Of a stretch of 33,176 bases of DNA, positions 1 to 6,968 are shown in pieces. The notes beneath the pieces were generated by a model. The model worked only from the letters and a program-made list of their open reading frames with translations, was not told the DNA's origin and did not search any database. The position numbers were made by a program, and so were the translations under genes. Source of the DNA: Ruminococcus sp. (lineage in GTDB: Bacteria; Bacillota; Clostridia; Oscillospirales; Ruminococcaceae); the NCBI GenBank assembly GCA_017523285.1, contig JAFWWU010000113.1, forward strand, positions 1-33,176. Reading direction: 5' to 3'. Each line of letters begins with the position of its first letter. The first letter of the stretch is position 1.

Positions 1-342
1 ACACTCACACCGGCTGTTACAGTTGCAGTAGGTGAAACTACTCTTGTGGAAGGCACAGATTATGACATAGTAAAATATACATCCAATGTAAATGCAGGAA
101 CAGGAACTGTCACAATTGCCGGCAAAGGTGATTACGTGGGAACCGCATCTCAGACATTTATCATTAATCCGACTGAGGCAACAGATGAAAACGGCGAAAA
201 TGATGCCGATACAGACGAAGATACAGAAGATGTACAGGCAACAACGACATACATCGATGAGGAAGAGGAAATGTTCAGAGAACATGATGAACAGAATGTA
301 ACGACAGCGACAACTACAACCACACAGGCTTCGGATGAGTAA
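1..342 (+). CDS. C-terminal fragment of a surface/adhesin-like protein with an MBG/Ig-like repeat
   Basis: The reading frame is open from the first base, so this is the 3' end of a longer gene cut by the window edge. The internal GTG at 46 is not a credible start because homology-like sequence continues upstream of it. The visible part holds the end of a beta-sandwich repeat (pattern TPAVTVAVGETTLVEGTDY, then NVNAGTGTVTIAGKGDYVG and a closing TFIINP), typical of bacterial Ig-like/MBG repeats on Clostridia surface proteins. About 50 acidic, Thr-rich residues follow (TATTTTTTQ), which look like a linker rather than a domain. No LPXTG or membrane anchor is visible at the C-terminus. The family assignment is by pattern and the binding target is unknown. 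Confidence 0.7.
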   Translation, partial: TLTPAVTVAVGETTLVEGTDYDIVKYTSNVNAGTGTVTIAGKGDYVGTASQTFIINPTEATDENGENDADTDEDTEDVQATTTYIDEEEEMFREHDEQNVTTATTTTTQASDE

Positions 343-438
343 ATAATCGTTATATTGCACATAAATGTTAAAAAAAACAGTTCAACTCAACGAAATATTG
401 TGAAATCGATGAAAAATAAAAAAAATTATTACAGATAC

Positions 439-467
439 TTGAAATACACAAAAATATATGATAAAAT
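439..467 (+). promoter_or_regulatory. Putative sigma-A promoter of ftsZ
   Basis: TTGAAA (439-444), a 17-bp spacer and TAAAAT (462-467) lie in the AT-rich gap before ftsZ. Transcription would begin near 474, leaving a leader of about 70 nt before the AGGAGG ribosome site at 531. No other signal was seen in the 343-543 gap. Confidence 0.55.
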
Positions 468-543
468 AATTAGTGTATTTTAGAATGTTATTATTGTAAT
501 TTGTTAAATAACTAAGGAATATAAATTTAGGAGGACATATAAA

Positions 544-1662
544 ATGGCTGATTTTATTTTAGAAGAAACACTTGAGCCTGATGTAAATATAAAGGTTATC
601 GGTGTTGGCGGCGGCGGCGGAAACGCTCTTAACTGCATGGTTGATTCAGGTGTAAATGATATTGAATATATTGCTGTAAATACAGACGCAAAGGCGCTTA
701 ATAAGTCAAAGGCTACAACAAGAATTCCGATTGGTGCTAAGCTCACAAAGGGCAGAGGCGCAGGAAATAAGCCTGAGGTTGGTAAGCGTTCAGCTGAAGA
801 AAACAGAGATGAAATCGAAACACACCTCAAGGGTGCTGATATGGTTTTCATTACCGCAGGTATGGGCGGCGGTACAGGTACAGGTGCTGCTCCTGTTGTT
901 GCTAAGATTGCACAGGAAATGGGCATCCTTACTGTTGCTGTTGTTACAAAGCCATTCCTTTTCGAAAGAGAACAGAAAATGATTCAGGCTGAAAAAGGTA
1001 TCGCAGAGCTCAGAAAATATGTTGACTCACTCATCGTAATTCCTAACGAAAAGCTCCTCGTTGGCCTTGATAAGCCACTTACAATGCTTCAGTCATTCGC
1101 ACTTTCAGATGATATTCTCAAGACAGGTGTAAAGAGTATTTCAGACCTTATCGTTGAAGAAGGTTACATCAACCTCGACTTCGCTGACGTTTCAACAATT
1201 ATGAAGGGTGCAGGCTATGCTCACATGGCTATCGGTCACGGTGCAGGCAAGGATAAGGCTCAGCAGGCTGCTGAAGCTGTTATCAAGAGCCCACTCCTCG
1301 AAACTTCAATCGCAGGTGCAAAGAGACTCCTTATCAATATTGCTATGTCAGAAGATATTCTTTCTTCAGATGTTGATACAGCTACAAAGATGATTACAGA
1401 TCAGGCTGCTGATAATGTTGAATTCATCTTCGGTACAGCATTCAAGGAAGATATGCAGGATGAAATGATCATCACTGTTATCGCTGCAGGCTTTGACGAT
1501 CCTGCTGAAACTCCTGTTGAAGAAAAGAATACAGAAGAGGAAGAGGACGAAATCATCAAGATTGATAATCCGCTTATCGATGAACTCGGTCTTGGCGAAA
1601 AGTCAACTTCATCATCACAGGATGACGACCTCGAAGCTATCTTCAAGATGCTCGGCAACTGA
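544..1662 (+). CDS. ftsZ: Cell division protein FtsZ
   Basis: FtsZ is the tubulin-like GTPase that polymerises at mid-cell and organises the division machinery. At 372 aa it has normal length. Seen in order: a glycine-rich nucleotide-binding loop (GVGGGGGNA, about residues 20-28), the tubulin signature GGGTGTGAAP (about 108-117), and the T7 synergy loop NLDFADV (about 209-215), whose aspartate completes the GTPase site of the next subunit. An acidic variable linker follows. The start is fixed by AGGAGG at 531 with good spacing to the ATG. The extreme C-terminus reads DDDLEAIFKMLGN, not the usual D-[IL]-P-x-F-[IL]-R peptide that binds FtsA, SepF or ZapA. The gene is monocistronic: it has its own promoter and a strong terminator. 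Confidence 0.97.
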   Translation: MADFILEETLEPDVNIKVIGVGGGGGNALNCMVDSGVNDIEYIAVNTDAKALNKSKATTRIPIGAKLTKGRGAGNKPEVGKRSAEENRDEIETHLKGADMVFITAGMGGGTGTGAAPVVAKIAQEMGILTVAVVTKPFLFEREQKMIQAEKGIAELRKYVDSLIVIPNEKLLVGLDKPLTMLQSFALSDDILKTGVKSISDLIVEEGYINLDFADVSTIMKGAGYAHMAIGHGAGKDKAQQAAEAVIKSPLLETSIAGAKRLLINIAMSEDILSSDVDTATKMITDQAADNVEFIFGTAFKEDMQDEMIITVIAAGFDDPAETPVEEKNTEEEEDEIIKIDNPLIDELGLGEKSTSSSQDDDLEAIFKMLGN

Positions 1663-1690
1663 TTACATAGCTGATAATCGTGAAATATAC

Positions 1691-1729
1691 AGCACTTCCG
1701 TGTTCTGCGGAAGTGCTTTTTGTTTTTTC
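1691..1729 (+). terminator. Rho-independent terminator after ftsZ
   Basis: A perfect 10-bp stem AGCACTTCCG (1691-1700) / CGGAAGTGCT (1708-1717) with a 7-nt loop is followed by a T-rich tail to 1729. Confidence 0.92.
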
Positions 1730-1834
1730 TATAATGATGTAATATACAAATTTGAGTACAAATTAACTCATACAGATAATTGAGTTTAGTATAAAATGCA
1801 CTAAAATAAAACGATAATTTCTACAAAATGAGGG

Positions 1835-1863
1835 TTGAAAATTAAAAATAAAAATGTTATAAT
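1835..1863 (+). promoter_or_regulatory. Sigma-A promoter of the DivIVA-like gene
   Basis: TTGAAA (1835-1840), a 17-bp spacer and a perfect TATAAT (1858-1863) lie about 75 bp before the start codon at 1937. Confidence 0.75.
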
Positions 1864-1936
1864 TGTATATAAGGTGTGAACTCACTTTGTATAACTTTAT
1901 TCTGCAATTGATGTTTTGCAGGGATTGGAGCGTATT

Positions 1937-3376
1937 ATGGATGAACCAGTAGTATTAAGAACCGCGAAAGTTGGCGGATTTGTAAAAGATGATGTATTAC
2001 AGTACGTTGATGAGCTTAATTCTAAGAACGTTGCATTAGAAGAACAGATAAAAGCTTTACAGGAAGCCGGACCTGCTGATCCTCAGGAAATTGCAAAGTA
2101 TAGATCACAGATTGATAATCTTCAGGATAAACTCAATAATGCAAATAACTCTCTCAGAGCAGCTAAGACTGAACTTGAAACTCTCAAGAAACAGCATGAA
2201 TCAGATATAGCACTTATCAATCAGCTCAAGTCACAGTCAGGCGGTCAGGCAGGCGCTGCAGTCAATACTCCTGCAAATGCTGCACAGGCTGCCGAACTTA
2301 ACAGCGCTAAGGCTGCACTTATAAAGGCTAAGGAAGAAATCGACAAGCTCAAGGCAAGCGTTGAGGCTGCTGAAAACAGAGCTAAGGCTGCGGAAGAAAA
2401 GGCAAATAATGCTGCTGCAGCTCCTGCACCGGCACCTGCTGCTGTTGATACATCAGCTAAGGATGCTGAAATTGCTGAAGCTAAGAAGGCTCTCGAAGCA
2501 AAGACAAGCGCTCTCGCTGCTAAGGATAATGAGCTTCAGAATAAAATCAAGGAACTTGATGACAAGGCTAAGCTTATCGCTGATAAGGACGGCGAAATTG
2601 AAAAGCTTAAGGCTGAAATTGAAGAGCTTAAGGAAAATGCTGATTCAGCTGCAATTCCTACAAGCTTTGATATGGGCGCTCTCTTTACAGAGGCTCAGCA
2701 GACAGCTAAGAAAATCACAATTGAAGCTAAGAATGCCGCAGATAAGGCTGTCAAGGAAGCTCAGGCTCAGGCTAAGCAGATTGTTGACGACGCTAATGCT
2801 GAAGCAGAAAAGGCTATCAATTCAGCAAATACAACAGCTGATAAGTGTGTTAAGGACGCAAATGAACAGGCTAAGCTTACAATTCTTGATGCTAATACAC
2901 GTGCCGACAAGGTAAACGAAATGGCTGATACTGTAAGAAATATGCTTGTAACTGAAATTGACGGAATTCAGGCTAAATTTGATGATATTTCAGGTCTTAT
3001 GCGTAAGCTTACTTCACAGGCATCAGACAGAATGGATGAATCAAAGAGCATTATTGATAATGCAAGAAAGAGCATTACTGATGTGCCTGAGGTTAAGAAG
3101 GCTGAACTTCCACAGGATACTGTTTTTAATAATCATGCTGCAATGCCTGAATATGCAAAGGTACCTGAAAAGAAGCCTGTAAGCGATATGGGTAACAGCT
3201 ATAATTCACAGCAGAACAAGCCTGTGAATGAACAGCCTGCAAGCAATAATTCTCAGAAGCCATATCAGGATAAGAATATGAAGAAGGCTGCTGACTTCAA
3301 TTTTGATATGTCAGAATTACTTAAGGCAGCTGAAGAAGAAGCTTCAAAGGAAGAAGCTCTTAACATCGAAGAATAA
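1937..3376 (+). CDS. DivIVA-like coiled-coil cell division/polarity protein
   Basis: The N-terminus (RTAKVGGFVKDDVLQYVDEL) matches the DivIVA/GpsB membrane-binding segment. A long Ala/Lys/Glu-rich coiled coil follows. It is broken by a Pro/Ala stretch near residues 160-170 (AAAPAPAPAAV). A second coiled-coil block (FTEAQQTAKKITIEAKNAADKAVKEA) resembles the C-terminal DivIVA coil. The tail is Asn/Gln/Pro-rich and ends in an acidic helix. At 479 aa it is far longer than classical DivIVA (about 160-230 aa). The ATG at 1937 is preferred because GGAG sits 7 nt upstream; an upstream ATG at 1916 has no ribosome site. Placement next to ftsZ supports a role in septum or pole organisation, but the exact partner cannot be read from sequence. 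Confidence 0.8.
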   Translation: MDEPVVLRTAKVGGFVKDDVLQYVDELNSKNVALEEQIKALQEAGPADPQEIAKYRSQIDNLQDKLNNANNSLRAAKTELETLKKQHESDIALINQLKSQSGGQAGAAVNTPANAAQAAELNSAKAALIKAKEEIDKLKASVEAAENRAKAAEEKANNAAAAPAPAPAAVDTSAKDAEIAEAKKALEAKTSALAAKDNELQNKIKELDDKAKLIADKDGEIEKLKAEIEELKENADSAAIPTSFDMGALFTEAQQTAKKITIEAKNAADKAVKEAQAQAKQIVDDANAEAEKAINSANTTADKCVKDANEQAKLTILDANTRADKVNEMADTVRNMLVTEIDGIQAKFDDISGLMRKLTSQASDRMDESKSIIDNARKSITDVPEVKKAELPQDTVFNNHAAMPEYAKVPEKKPVSDMGNSYNSQQNKPVNEQPASNNSQKPYQDKNMKKAADFNFDMSELLKAAEEEASKEEALNIEE

Positions 3377-3389
3377 TTGTTTGAATATT

Positions 3390-3422
3390 ACACAGAATCC
3401 CGTTTATACGGGATTTCTGTGT
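3390..3422 (+). terminator. Hairpin after the DivIVA-like gene
   Basis: ACACAGAATCCCG pairs with CGGGATTTCTGTGT (one bulge) around a 6-nt loop. The T tract is weak, so termination may be partial and allow readthrough into the next gene. Confidence 0.6.
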
Positions 3423-3441
3423 TATTAATGAGGGTGATTTT

Positions 3442-3996
3442 TTGTCTTTAATTAAATTGACGGTTGATGAGCTTAGAAATGCTGCTCCGAGCCTAAAAAT
3501 CGGAGATAAAGTGCTTCTTAGCGGATACGTTTATACATCAAGAGATGCGGCACACAAAAGAATAAAGGCTATGATGGATAGCGGCGAAACGCTGCCTTAC
3601 GACCTCAAGGATGCTGTAATTTACTATGCAGGACCTACTCCTGCACCTGAGGGGAAGCCTATCGGCTCATGCGGCCCAACAACTTCAAGCCGTATGGATG
3701 TTTTTGCTCCTGAATTTCTTGATAACGGGCTTGTTGCAATGATTGGCAAGGGCGAGCGTAATCAGGCTGTGCGTGATGCGATTGTACGCAATAAGGCTGT
3801 GTATTTCTGCTTTGTAGGCGGTGCGGGCGCATTGGCGGCAAAGTGTATCAAAAGCTGTGAGGTTATTGCATTTGAGGATCTCGGCTGTGAATCTGTTAAG
3901 AAGCTTTATATCGAGGAGCTTCCGCTTATAGTTGCAAATGACTGCAATGGCGGCGATCTTTTCTCAGAAGGTCGTGCTGAATACTCTAAACTGTAA
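3442..3996 (+). CDS. Class I (Fe-S) fumarate hydratase / L-tartrate dehydratase beta subunit
   Basis: This 184-aa protein matches the C-terminal (beta) domain of class I fumarases and tartrate dehydratases. These convert fumarate and malate using an oxygen-sensitive 4Fe-4S cluster carried by the alpha subunit. The diagnostic stretch GSCGPTTSSRMDVFAPEFL (about 72-90) is intact, as is the IGKGERNQAVRDAI region. The start is TTG, preceded by GAGGGTGA. No alpha-subunit gene is beside it, although the two are normally adjacent. It may therefore work with an alpha subunit encoded elsewhere. Whether the substrate is fumarate or tartrate cannot be decided from the beta subunit. Confidence 0.88.
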   Translation: MSLIKLTVDELRNAAPSLKIGDKVLLSGYVYTSRDAAHKRIKAMMDSGETLPYDLKDAVIYYAGPTPAPEGKPIGSCGPTTSSRMDVFAPEFLDNGLVAMIGKGERNQAVRDAIVRNKAVYFCFVGGAGALAAKCIKSCEVIAFEDLGCESVKKLYIEELPLIVANDCNGGDLFSEGRAEYSKL

Positions 3997-4098
3997 TTTA
4001 AACGACTGATTCTATGTGTAAATTAACAAATTTTTTTACTGTAAATTGGTGGAAATGATGTTTTTTGGCATTATAGTTAAAAAATTGTTAAGTTTTTA

Positions 4099-4127
4099 TT
4101 GACAAAACAGAAAAAATGCTATATAAT
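4099..4127 (+). promoter_or_regulatory. Consensus sigma-A promoter of the sigma factor gene
   Basis: A perfect TTGACA (4099-4104), a 17-bp spacer and a perfect TATAAT (4122-4127) are present. Transcription should start near 4134. This excludes the ATG at 4116, which lies inside the promoter, as the start codon of the downstream gene. Confidence 0.85.
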
Positions 4128-4169
4128 ATACAATATAGTATTTACATTCAGAGTGATTGGGTGAATGAA

Positions 4170-4763
4170 GTGCTTGGTTCGGATTATGATTCAAAATCTC
4201 TTGATAAATTAAGTGATGAAGAGCTTGTTGTTATTGCACGTTCAGACAGACGTGCTGAGGCTCTTGTAATTTCACGCTATATTAAGTTTATTTGGAAAAA
4301 ATCCGAATCATTTGCAAATTCAATTATTGACAGCGATGATCTTGCGCAGGAGGGCTTGCTCGGTCTTATGAGTGCCGTTGCAGGCTTTAATCCCGATAAA
4401 AATGTAAAGTTTTCTGCGTTTGCGGCTATATGCATAACAAATCGTATGAAAACTCTCGTTTCAAAATCGAATAAAGTAGATTCGCCTGTCGATAATATTG
4501 AAGAGCTGTCTGTTTTACAGGGTATTTCATTTTCTGAAACGCCTGAAACTATTTTTCTTTATAAAGAATATTTTTCGGATTTGTTCAACAAAATCGATTC
4601 CGTTCTTACTGAAAGAGAAAATGTTGTTTTTCAGATGTATATTCACGAGATGTCTTATAAAGACATTGCTGAAAAGCTGAAGATTACTGAAAAGTCTGTT
4701 GATAATGCTATACAAAGAGCCAGACGGAAAATTAAACTTCTAATGAATGCGTCTGAAAAATGA
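4170..4763 (+). CDS. Sigma-70 family RNA polymerase sigma factor, SigH (Spo0H)-like
   Basis: The protein has an N-terminal LSDEELVVIARS segment, a region 2 core (DDLAQEGLLGLMSAVAGFNP) and a C-terminal region 4 helix-turn-helix (MSYKDIAEKLKITEKSVDNA followed by IQRARRKIK). This architecture and length (about 197 aa) match SigH/Spo0H-type factors, which drive transition-phase or competence genes in Firmicutes. The frame is open back to an ATG at 4116, but that ATG is inside a perfect promoter. GTG at 4170 with GGGTGA 5 nt upstream is the best start; GTG at 4161 is an alternative. Regulon and sporulation role are not visible here. Confidence 0.82.
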   Translation: MLGSDYDSKSLDKLSDEELVVIARSDRRAEALVISRYIKFIWKKSESFANSIIDSDDLAQEGLLGLMSAVAGFNPDKNVKFSAFAAICITNRMKTLVSKSNKVDSPVDNIEELSVLQGISFSETPETIFLYKEYFSDLFNKIDSVLTERENVVFQMYIHEMSYKDIAEKLKITEKSVDNAIQRARRKIKLLMNASEK

Positions 4764-4764
4764 T

Positions 4765-4830
4765 GACCTGGTAGCTTAAGTAAAGAGCGTTGTTAATCAA
4801 AGGTATTGGTGCGAATCCAATCATGGTCCA
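4765..4830 (+). pseudogene. Degenerate tRNA-like sequence between the sigma factor and zinc-ribbon genes
   Basis: A tRNA outline can be drawn. Acceptor GACCTGG (4765-4771) pairs at 5 of 7 positions with CATGGTC (4822-4828). A TA linker and D-arm GCTT/GAGC with loop AAGTAAA follow. A perfect 5-bp T stem ATTGG/CCAAT (4805-4821) encloses loop TGCGAAT, close to the canonical TTCGAAT. The anticodon arm is only 12 nt (4789-4800) instead of about 17, and the D loop lacks the GG pair. This looks like a decayed tRNA gene or a tRNA mimic in the intergenic part of a transcript, not a working tRNA. It begins one base after the sigma factor stop codon. Confidence 0.45.
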
Positions 4831-4855
4831 AATATATTAAGCGAGGTATTTTAAA

Positions 4856-5131
4856 ATGTACGAAGACAAGACATTAGTCTGCAAGCAGTGCGGAAGCGAA
4901 TTTACATTTACTGCAGGCGAACAGGAATTTTATGCAGAAAAAGGTTTTGTAAACGAGCCACAGAGATGTAAGGCTTGTCGTGACGCAAGAAAGAATGCAG
5001 GCAAGGCTGACAGAGTAATGTTTACAGCTGAATGCGCTTCATGCGGCGGCGAAGCTAAGGTTCCTTTCGAACCAAAGGAAGGCAGAGCTGTTTACTGCAG
5101 CGATTGTTTTGCTAAAATGAACGAAGCATAA
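4856..5131 (+). CDS. Small zinc-ribbon protein with two CxxC pairs per half
   Basis: The 91-aa protein has an N-terminal zinc ribbon (LVCKQCGSEF with a later RCKACRDAR) and a second cysteine set (AECASCGGEAKVPF, then YCSDCF). This pattern fits the probable zinc-binding family common in Clostridia, often described as CxxC zinc-ribbon proteins. Such proteins are thought to bind nucleic acid or other proteins, but no function is proven. The start follows a weak GCGAGG ribosome site. It lies downstream of the tRNA-like sequence and has its own terminator. Confidence 0.78.
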   Translation: MYEDKTLVCKQCGSEFTFTAGEQEFYAEKGFVNEPQRCKACRDARKNAGKADRVMFTAECASCGGEAKVPFEPKEGRAVYCSDCFAKMNEA

Positions 5132-5143
5132 TAATGCCGATTT

Positions 5144-5177
5144 CAAGGCACAGCGTCGGCTGTGCTTTGATTTTTTG
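5144..5177 (+). terminator. Rho-independent terminator after the zinc-ribbon gene
   Basis: An 11-bp stem CAAGGCACAGC/GCTGTGCTTTG (one G-T pair) with loop GTCG is followed by TTTTTT at 5171-5176. Confidence 0.9.
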
Positions 5178-5225
5178 TATGGCATAATATATCTATTTTA
5201 TAAATTTCTGAAAGGATTGTTTAAT

Positions 5226-5429
5226 ATGGTAGTTACTAAAAACACAATAATCGGAGATATTCTTGACGCTGATTTTGACGCTGCTCCTTACTTCCTTGAA
5301 ATAGGAATGCACTGTCTTGGCTGTCCTGCATCAAGAAGCGAAACAATAGAAGAGGCATGTGCTGTTCACGGAACAAATGCCGACGAGCTTGTTGAAAAGC
5401 TTAACGCTCATTTTGCAGCAAAGGCTTAA
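5226..5429 (+). CDS. DUF1858-type redox-disulfide domain protein
   Basis: The 67-aa protein (VTKNTIIGDILDADFDAAPY, then GMHCLGCPAS) matches the DUF1858 / hybrid-cluster-associated disulfide family, with the conserved C-x-x-C at HCLGCP. These small proteins occur in anaerobes and are presumed to handle redox or metal chemistry; the mechanism is not established. The ATG at 5226 is chosen because AAAGGA lies 10 nt upstream. A longer frame from 5175 adds a hydrophobic leader with no ribosome site and overlaps the preceding terminator. Confidence 0.85.
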   Translation: MVVTKNTIIGDILDADFDAAPYFLEIGMHCLGCPASRSETIEEACAVHGTNADELVEKLNAHFAAKA

Positions 5430-5438
5430 GTTACTGCG

Positions 5439-5470
5439 GCGTGTCGAATAATCGGCACGCTTTATTTTTT
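5439..5470 (+). terminator. Rho-independent terminator after the DUF1858 gene
   Basis: GCGTGTCGA (5439-5447) pairs with TCGGCACGC (5452-5460) with one wobble and a short loop. It is followed by TTTATTTTTT. The next operon begins within 20 bp. Confidence 0.88.
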
Positions 5471-5486
5471 GATTGGAGATTGATTT

Positions 5487-6956
5487 ATGCTTGATAAAAG
5501 ACTTGAAATGTGTATGGAGCTTGTAGGCGGTGAGGGAATAGTCTGCGATATCGGTACAGACCATGCATATCTTGCCGCAGAGCTTATAAAAAGCGGTAAA
5601 TGCGAAAAAGTAATTGCCGCAGATATAAATGAAGGTCCGCTTGAAGCAGCTGCAAAAACAGTTGAAAAATACGGGCTTTCAGATAGAATAACTCTCATCC
5701 TTTCAGATGGACTTGAAAATGTACCGCTTGATAATGTGAGCGATGTTGTTATTGCAGGTATGGGCGGCGAAACTATTGCAGGTATTATCGGAGAAACTAC
5801 TACTGGCGTTATCGTAAATGCCTCTATAGATAAATGTGATTTTGAAAGCATACGCTGGATTTTACAGCCTATGACAAAGCCTGAAATTCTGCGTAAATGG
5901 CTTATTGGAAATGGTTTTGAAATTATATCTGAAACAGGCGTTGAAGAAAATGAAAAGCTATACACGGTAATTACTGCAAGATATTCTGCCGTTTATAAAC
6001 AGCTTACAGAGTTTGAGGCTTTGCGTGGATTTTTCAGAGATGATGATGAAATGGGCAAAAAAATCCGTCAGAAAGAAGCAGAAAAGCTTAATAAAGTCAG
6101 TCAGTCACTTGAAAAGGCAGGCAAGCTTAACGAATCAGGTCATTATGCGGCTATGGCAAGCAGAATTCATAAAGGAAATGAAGAAGTATCTATAAGCGAT
6201 ATATACTCATTCCTTAACGAAAAATATCCTTTTGCATTACAGGAAGGCTGGGATAATTCGGGTTATCTTGTTGAGTCGGAAACAGGCAGATGCTCAAAAA
6301 TTCTTCTTACTCTTGATATTACAAATGACAGTATCGAAGAAGCAGTTGATAAAGGGGCAGGACTTATAATTTCACATCATCCTGTTATCTTCAATCCGCT
6401 GAAAAAAGTACAGACAAACAATCCTGTTTATAAGCTTATCAGAAACGGAACAGGTGCAATCTGTATGCATACAAATCTTGATATTGCAGAGGGCGGTACA
6501 AATACTGCAATTGTAAAGAAAATCGCTGAAAAGCTTGCTGTATCTGCAAATATTGAGCCGCTTGAGGATTGTGGACTCGGCTGTATAATTGAGTTTGAAA
6601 AGGTAATTGATTGTGAAGAATTTGCGGCGATACTCAAGGATATTTTTAAAATTGACCGCATAAAAACAAATATATACGGTGAATATATATTATCAAAAAT
6701 TGCAGTATGTTCAGGTTCGGGCGGTTCATTGTGGAAACTTGCAAAGGCTAAGGGCTGTGACGCACTTATTACAGGTGATGTAAAGCACGATATATGGATT
6801 GATACGAATAATGCTAAGTTTACAGTATTCGACTGCGGTCACTTCCACACAGAAAACCTTGTTCTTGAGGAGCTGAGATACGCTCTTGAAAAGAAATTCC
6901 CACAGCTTGATGTTGAGATTTCAGAGCGTTCAACAGACCCATGCGAATACATTTAA
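5487..6956 (+). CDS. Fusion of TrmK (tRNA A22 N1-methyltransferase) and a NIF3/DUF34 (YqfO) domain
   Basis: Residues 1 to about 225 are TrmK, the SAM-dependent enzyme that makes m1A22 in tRNA. The motif VCDIGTDHAYLAAELI (about 19-34) binds SAM, AGMGGETI follows at about 90-97, and a helical C-terminal domain closes the enzyme. From about residue 230 the protein is NIF3/DUF34: ISHHPVIF (about 295), MHTNLD (about 326), ITGDVKHD (about 430) and DCGHFHTEN (about 449) supply the expected dinuclear metal ligands. The two genes are usually separate neighbours in Firmicutes (trmK-yqfO); here one frame of 489 aa covers both with no stop or internal ribosome site seen. It heads a five-gene operon. Confidence 0.9.
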   Translation: MLDKRLEMCMELVGGEGIVCDIGTDHAYLAAELIKSGKCEKVIAADINEGPLEAAAKTVEKYGLSDRITLILSDGLENVPLDNVSDVVIAGMGGETIAGIIGETTTGVIVNASIDKCDFESIRWILQPMTKPEILRKWLIGNGFEIISETGVEENEKLYTVITARYSAVYKQLTEFEALRGFFRDDDEMGKKIRQKEAEKLNKVSQSLEKAGKLNESGHYAAMASRIHKGNEEVSISDIYSFLNEKYPFALQEGWDNSGYLVESETGRCSKILLTLDITNDSIEEAVDKGAGLIISHHPVIFNPLKKVQTNNPVYKLIRNGTGAICMHTNLDIAEGGTNTAIVKKIAEKLAVSANIEPLEDCGLGCIIEFEKVIDCEEFAAILKDIFKIDRIKTNIYGEYILSKIAVCSGSGGSLWKLAKAKGCDALITGDVKHDIWIDTNNAKFTVFDCGHFHTENLVLEELRYALEKKFPQLDVEISERSTDPCEYI

Positions 6957-6968
6957 TAGGGTGAATCT

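Noticed and set aside
46-342. Independent small gene starting at GTG 46
   Set aside because: The repeat-domain sequence continues in frame upstream to base 1 and there is no ribosome site, so it is the tail of a longer gene.
2361-2915. Overlapping Lys/Leu/Arg-rich frame within the DivIVA-like gene
   Set aside because: It is a frame shadow of a repetitive GCT/AAG-rich coiled-coil sequence, with no ribosome site.
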